From Utricularia gibba (taxonomy: Eukaryota; Streptophyta; Magnoliopsida; Lamiales; Lentibulariaceae), in the NCBI GenBank assembly GCA_002189035.1, contig NEEC01000013.1:124001-188000 (forward strand): a stretch of DNA of 64,000 nucleotides, given 5' to 3'. A program made the translations under genes and the position numbers. Position 1 is the stretch's first letter. Each line of letters begins with the position of its first letter. Below the pieces are notes generated by a model, which was not told where the DNA came from, made no database searches, and saw nothing but the letters and a program-made list of their open reading frames with translations. Shown here piece after piece: positions 60,243 to 64,000 of the stretch.

Positions 60243-62449
60243 ATGGACACAGAGGAGCCGCAGAGAGGAGGCGCGTGGCGTACTCCTGAGATACGGTTCA
60301 CAAACCTCTTCATCAACGGCCGCTTCACTCCCTCGCTCTCAGGTTTCCTCCTCTATTCTCGACTTCTCCAATTTCTAACTTCCAACTCAAAGATCGGGGG
60401 ACGCTTTGCAGGGAAAACCTTCCCGACGGTAGATCCGAGGAACAAGGAAGTCGTCGCCCAGATAGCGGAAGGAGATAAGGAAGACGTTGATTTAGCGGTC
60501 AAGGCCGCCCGTGATGCCTTTGACCGTGGTCCATGGCCTCGCTTCCCTGGATCGGTACCCACTTGCTTATCCATATGTATCATCGCCTTTTCGAGTCGGA
60601 CTCATACCTTCGGGTTGTAACCTTTGATTTCGAACATGAACGCAGGAAAGAGGAAAAATATTGACCAAGTTCGCGGATTTGATAGCTGAACATGCCGATG
60701 AACTGGCAGCTCTGGATACGATCAATGCTGGAAAGCTGTATTCGATCGGAAAGGCGTTCGACATTCCCACCGGGGCAGACACAATACGTTATTTTGCCGG
60801 CGCCGCTGATAAAATCCATGGCTCCACCGTGAAGATGTCTGGTAACCTCCATGGGTACACTCTGCGCGAGCCTATCGGGGTGGTTGGTGTCATTACTCCG
60901 TGGAATTTTCCCGCACAGATATTAACCATGAAAATCGGGGCTGCCTTGGCCGCCGGATGCACCCTGGTTGTCAAGCCTGCAGAGCAGGCCCCTCTTTCTG
61001 CATTATTCTACGCTCATCTGGCTAAGCAGGTTAGCATCTATTAGGTGACTTGGGTTTTATGGTGATTTCACGAATCTTTTTTTCAGGCGGGACTTCCGGA
61101 TGGAGTGATGAACGTGGTTACTGGATTTGGGCATACTGCTGGCGCTGCCATATCTGCGCACATGGATATTGACAAGGTTTTTCATACGGACTTATTGGGT
61201 TGACAAATTTTGCCGGGAAATTGAGTGGATTATTTCGTGGCGTTGATATGTGCTAGGTTGGTTAGAGCTTTGTGTATGTATAAACAACTGTTTTGACTAG
61301 AGCTCTCTCTTGGAATGTGCAGGTTGCATTTACAGGTTCAACGGAAGTTGGCCGGATCGTGATGCAGGCTGCAGCAACGAGCAATTTGAAGGCAGTTTCG
61401 TTGGAGTTGGGTGGCAAATCCCCATTTATTGTGTTCGATGATGTTGATGTAGACAAAGTTGCTCCTCTTGCTCTTGATGCAAGCATATTTAACAAGGCAA
61501 AACTTCAGTTCCGATACCTTCTTTTCACTACTCTGCCAATTTATCTGAACCGATACCACTTGAAGCAGGGTGAAATCTGCGTGGCTGGCTCACGGGTGTT
61601 CATTCAAGAAGGGATATACGACAAGTTTGTCTCCAAGATCGTGGAGATTGCGAAAACAAGGGTTGTGGGTGACCCCTTCGATCCCAAAGTTCAACAAGGA
61701 CCTCAGGCACGATGATTACTACTATCCCTTGGCTCCCTGTGTTGGTGGCATGGTGTTATATGTTAATCCTTCGGTTTACGAACATGAACAGGTTGATAAG
61801 AAGCAGTACGAAAAAGTACTCCACTTCATTGAACTAGGGAAAAAAGAAGGCGCCACACTTTTAACTGGGGGTGAGCCGTATCCAGGAAAGGGGTACTACA
61901 TACAACCCACCATTTTCTCTGATGTGCAGGTTAGTTGAAAACGAACGTGGCAGGCAGATGCCAAGCATGACAATAGTTGTTTTTAATGGGCTACGTTCAT
62001 GTGGAATAACTTGATTGATACTCAGGATGATATGACGATTGCCAAGGAAGAAATCTTCGGCCCAGTGATGTCTATATTGAAGTTCAAGTATGTCGATGAT
62101 AGATGATTCACAGTGCTTTTAAACAACAATATCTCTGTAGCATCATGCGTTGCATTGTCGCCTTGACGTATGCAGGACGACAGAGGAAGTGATCAAGAGG
62201 GCAAACAGTACAAAGTATGGGCTGGCAGCGGGAGTGATGACGAACGACCTGAACATCGCGAACACGGTGTCCCGGTCGATACGCGCAGGGACGGTGTGGA
62301 TCAATTGCTACTTCGCGTTCGATAATGAGCTCCCCTTAGGAGGCTACAAAATGAGTGGGTTTGGGAGGGACCTCGGAATGGAATCCCTCAATGCCTATCT
62401 CCAGACCAAGTCGGTTGCTACTCCTATATATGACTCGCCCTGGCTCTGA
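60243..62449 (+). CDS. ALDH2C4: Aldehyde dehydrogenase family 2, ALDH2C4/REF1-like (cytosolic)
   Basis: Nine exons: 60243-60342, 60412-60554, 60646-61029, 61087-61176, 61323-61496, 61569-61706, 61792-61929, 62026-62087, 62176-62449; exactly 500 residues. The start ATG gives [10 protein letters not shown] with no transit peptide, so a cytosolic place is likely. Motifs: [10 protein letters not shown] (oxyanion Asn168), FTGSTEVGR (NAD+ site), SLELGGKSP (general base Glu267), GEICVAGSR (catalytic Cys301), [21 protein letters not shown] and the C-terminal SPWL. Family reaction: NAD(P)+-dependent oxidation of aldehydes; the C4 type converts coniferaldehyde and sinapaldehyde to ferulic and sinapic acids. 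Introns are very short (57-146 bp). Introns 5 and 6 require GC donors. Introns 1 (69 bp) and 5 (72 bp) are stop-free multiples of three. All catalytic residues intact. Family certain; C4 assignment likely from length, lack of targeting and C-terminus. Confidence 0.95.
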
Positions 62450-62529
62450 ATCCGCTTCACTGGTGAAATAATATCAGTGTGTGCGTACGTCAGTAACTCC
62501 TTTTTTCGAGTGTTCCATGAAATAATGAT

Positions 62530-62535
62530 AATAAA
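62530..62535 (+). terminator. Possible polyadenylation signal of ALDH
   Basis: AATAAA about 80 bp after the stop codon, in TGATAATAAAAATAC. Confidence 0.45.
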
Positions 62536-64000
62536 AATACTTTTAATGATGGCAACTGTTGCATTTAAATCCTTGGAAAAGCGACTTACTTTATACCTTG
62601 CTGAACTTTATTTAAAAAAAATGGAAAAAGTTAGCACGCAATTAGAGTTCGGACCGGCGAGTTCCCTTTCCAATTCAAAATTTTAATTTTTTTATTCTAC
62701 GGACCGTCAAACAATGATTTTTCAACAACTATAAAAAAATTCTATAGTGGTTGGAATACAACGCCTAACTTTTTTTTTTAAAAAAAGTTAAAAAATAGCC
62801 AGCGGATTCCAATGGCAATTTCATTAGATTAGTAAAACAATTTTTATTTTTTTAAAAAATTTATAAATACTCTATAGATCTCATACAATTTTTTTTTTAC
62901 TTTATTCTGAAAAAATCTTTTATTTTCTTCATAGATTTTCTTATTTTCTATACAACATTTATCTTCATTTTTATATTCATCATAATTACGTCAACATTAG
63001 CATTTGAAATTTCAATTTCACCTTCAATTTATGATTTTTGATCTAGAGATATTAGCAGAATTTGGATTGTTATGGTGAATAGTAACTTCTTTTCATTACA
63101 TTATCTACTAGTATCCTACTTTTATTTTTTATGAAATGAAAGTATCTTTTTCAAAATTCTTCTCATGATTTTCAAATGGATTTCACTATTACTTCTCTTT
63201 TAAAAAAATAAAGAAGATTTTACTTTCCATGAAAAACTTCAAAGTCTTCAAGGTTTTAGTCCATTCCATTATCCCGTAATGATAAAGTTTCTAGTTCTTA
63301 AGAAGTTGATTCTTCTTTATCTTTGAGTCATTTATACTATAAAAAATTAAATAATAAACAACAATTTCAATGTTAGTATAAAAAATAAAATTTCAGTTCT
63401 GAATAGATGTAAATCCTAGTACACATAAATTATAAGTTTGTAGTTATTTTAAGGTTGAATACAAGAAATTAGTGTTTATGGTGTAAATGTTTATGCATTC
63501 TTGACATCAAATACAATTTTAAGTTTTAGTTAAAACTAACAAGAACTCAATATAACTGCGAAAATAAAATAATGAGACAGTAAAGTTTTAATTTTCACTT
63601 ATCAAGCACAAAAATGTGATGTCATAGGGTGTTGAGGGTTGTATACTCAATCTTTGCTTCTAGACCTTCCAACATTCTAAGTAACTTGAGATAAAATAAG
63701 TCAACTCTAACAATCTCTTTGATTTTTCGATTTCAACTTCTCTAAGTGTCTAATGAAGTAGTTGGGTTGGTGAACCAACCCAATCAGACAGCCCAATTAT
63801 TGAGGACTTCAGATAAAAGGAGTGAACATGGTCGAAAAAAAGCAATTTTTTTTGGATTTTGGAAGAATAGCAGCATAGCAGTTGGTTCTTCAATGGGAGG
63901 CGATGTATAAGTATTCTGATTATTGTAGTAGATGTTGGTATTCTGTGTTGTTTTATATATTGTTGTATCAAAGAATTCAAGTGCTAGACAAATTTGACAT
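62536..64000. other. No gene seen
   Basis: AT-rich DNA with A/T tracts. The minus-strand frame at 63750-63980 is short and unrecognised. Confidence 0.4.

Noticed and set aside
61293-61715. ALDH exons 5 and 6 as one uninterrupted exon
   Set aside because: The read-through adds 24 residues between FNK and GEICV, where the family has none. A GC-AG intron gives an exact family match and a total of 500 residues.

Overview
The window looks like nuclear DNA of a flowering plant, probably a dicot. It is AT-rich, its genes have short introns, and most of the rest is decayed LTR retrotransposons. All five recognisable genes belong to plant families: an AP2/ERF (DREB-type) factor, a PRONE-domain RopGEF, a TCX (tesmin/TSO1-like CXC) factor, a type II peroxiredoxin and a family-2 aldehyde dehydrogenase. 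No tRNA, rRNA, CRISPR or bacterial-style operon was seen. The species cannot be named from the sequence alone.

Layout. 1-10.5 kb: Copia and other retroelement debris, including a complete solo Copia LTR (3527-5026) with a perfect 5-bp target duplication. 10.6-11.3 kb: intronless DREB-type gene on the minus strand with its TATA box. 12-17.6 kb: repeats. 17.7-24.8 kb: the main gene island, with a 7-exon RopGEF (+) and a 7-exon TCX gene (-) in tail-to-tail orientation. 25-41 kb: repeat-rich DNA, including a 56-bp palindromic minisatellite near 34.2 kb and an unidentified less AT-rich block at 38.8-40.1 kb. 41.3-42.4 kb: 3-exon cytosolic-type peroxiredoxin IIB gene (-). 45-54.3 kb: a nest of elements, namely a Ty3/gypsy pol region (-) split by a 1.5-kb solo-LTR-like insertion, and a second member of that same family that itself hosts a third member. 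55.4-57.6 kb: decayed hAT transposase. 57.8-60.15 kb: two further repeats, one ending about 100 bp before the 9-exon ALDH2C4-like gene (60243-62449, +).

Exon models for the four multi-exon genes were built by hand from GT/GC-AG borders, codon phase and remembered family features. RopGEF, peroxiredoxin and ALDH give uninterrupted products of 552, 162 and 500 residues. The TCX model is uninterrupted except for one frame break in exon 3, between its two CXC domains. It would give about 580 residues without the break, but as printed it stops after 201.

The genes are unrelated in pathway: transcription control (DREB, TCX), ROP GTPase signalling (RopGEF), peroxide removal (PrxII) and phenylpropanoid aldehyde oxidation (ALDH). 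I see no novel multigene system. The most unusual items are the TCX frame break, two GC-AG introns plus two stop-free 3n introns in ALDH, and the self-nesting TG...CA element family.
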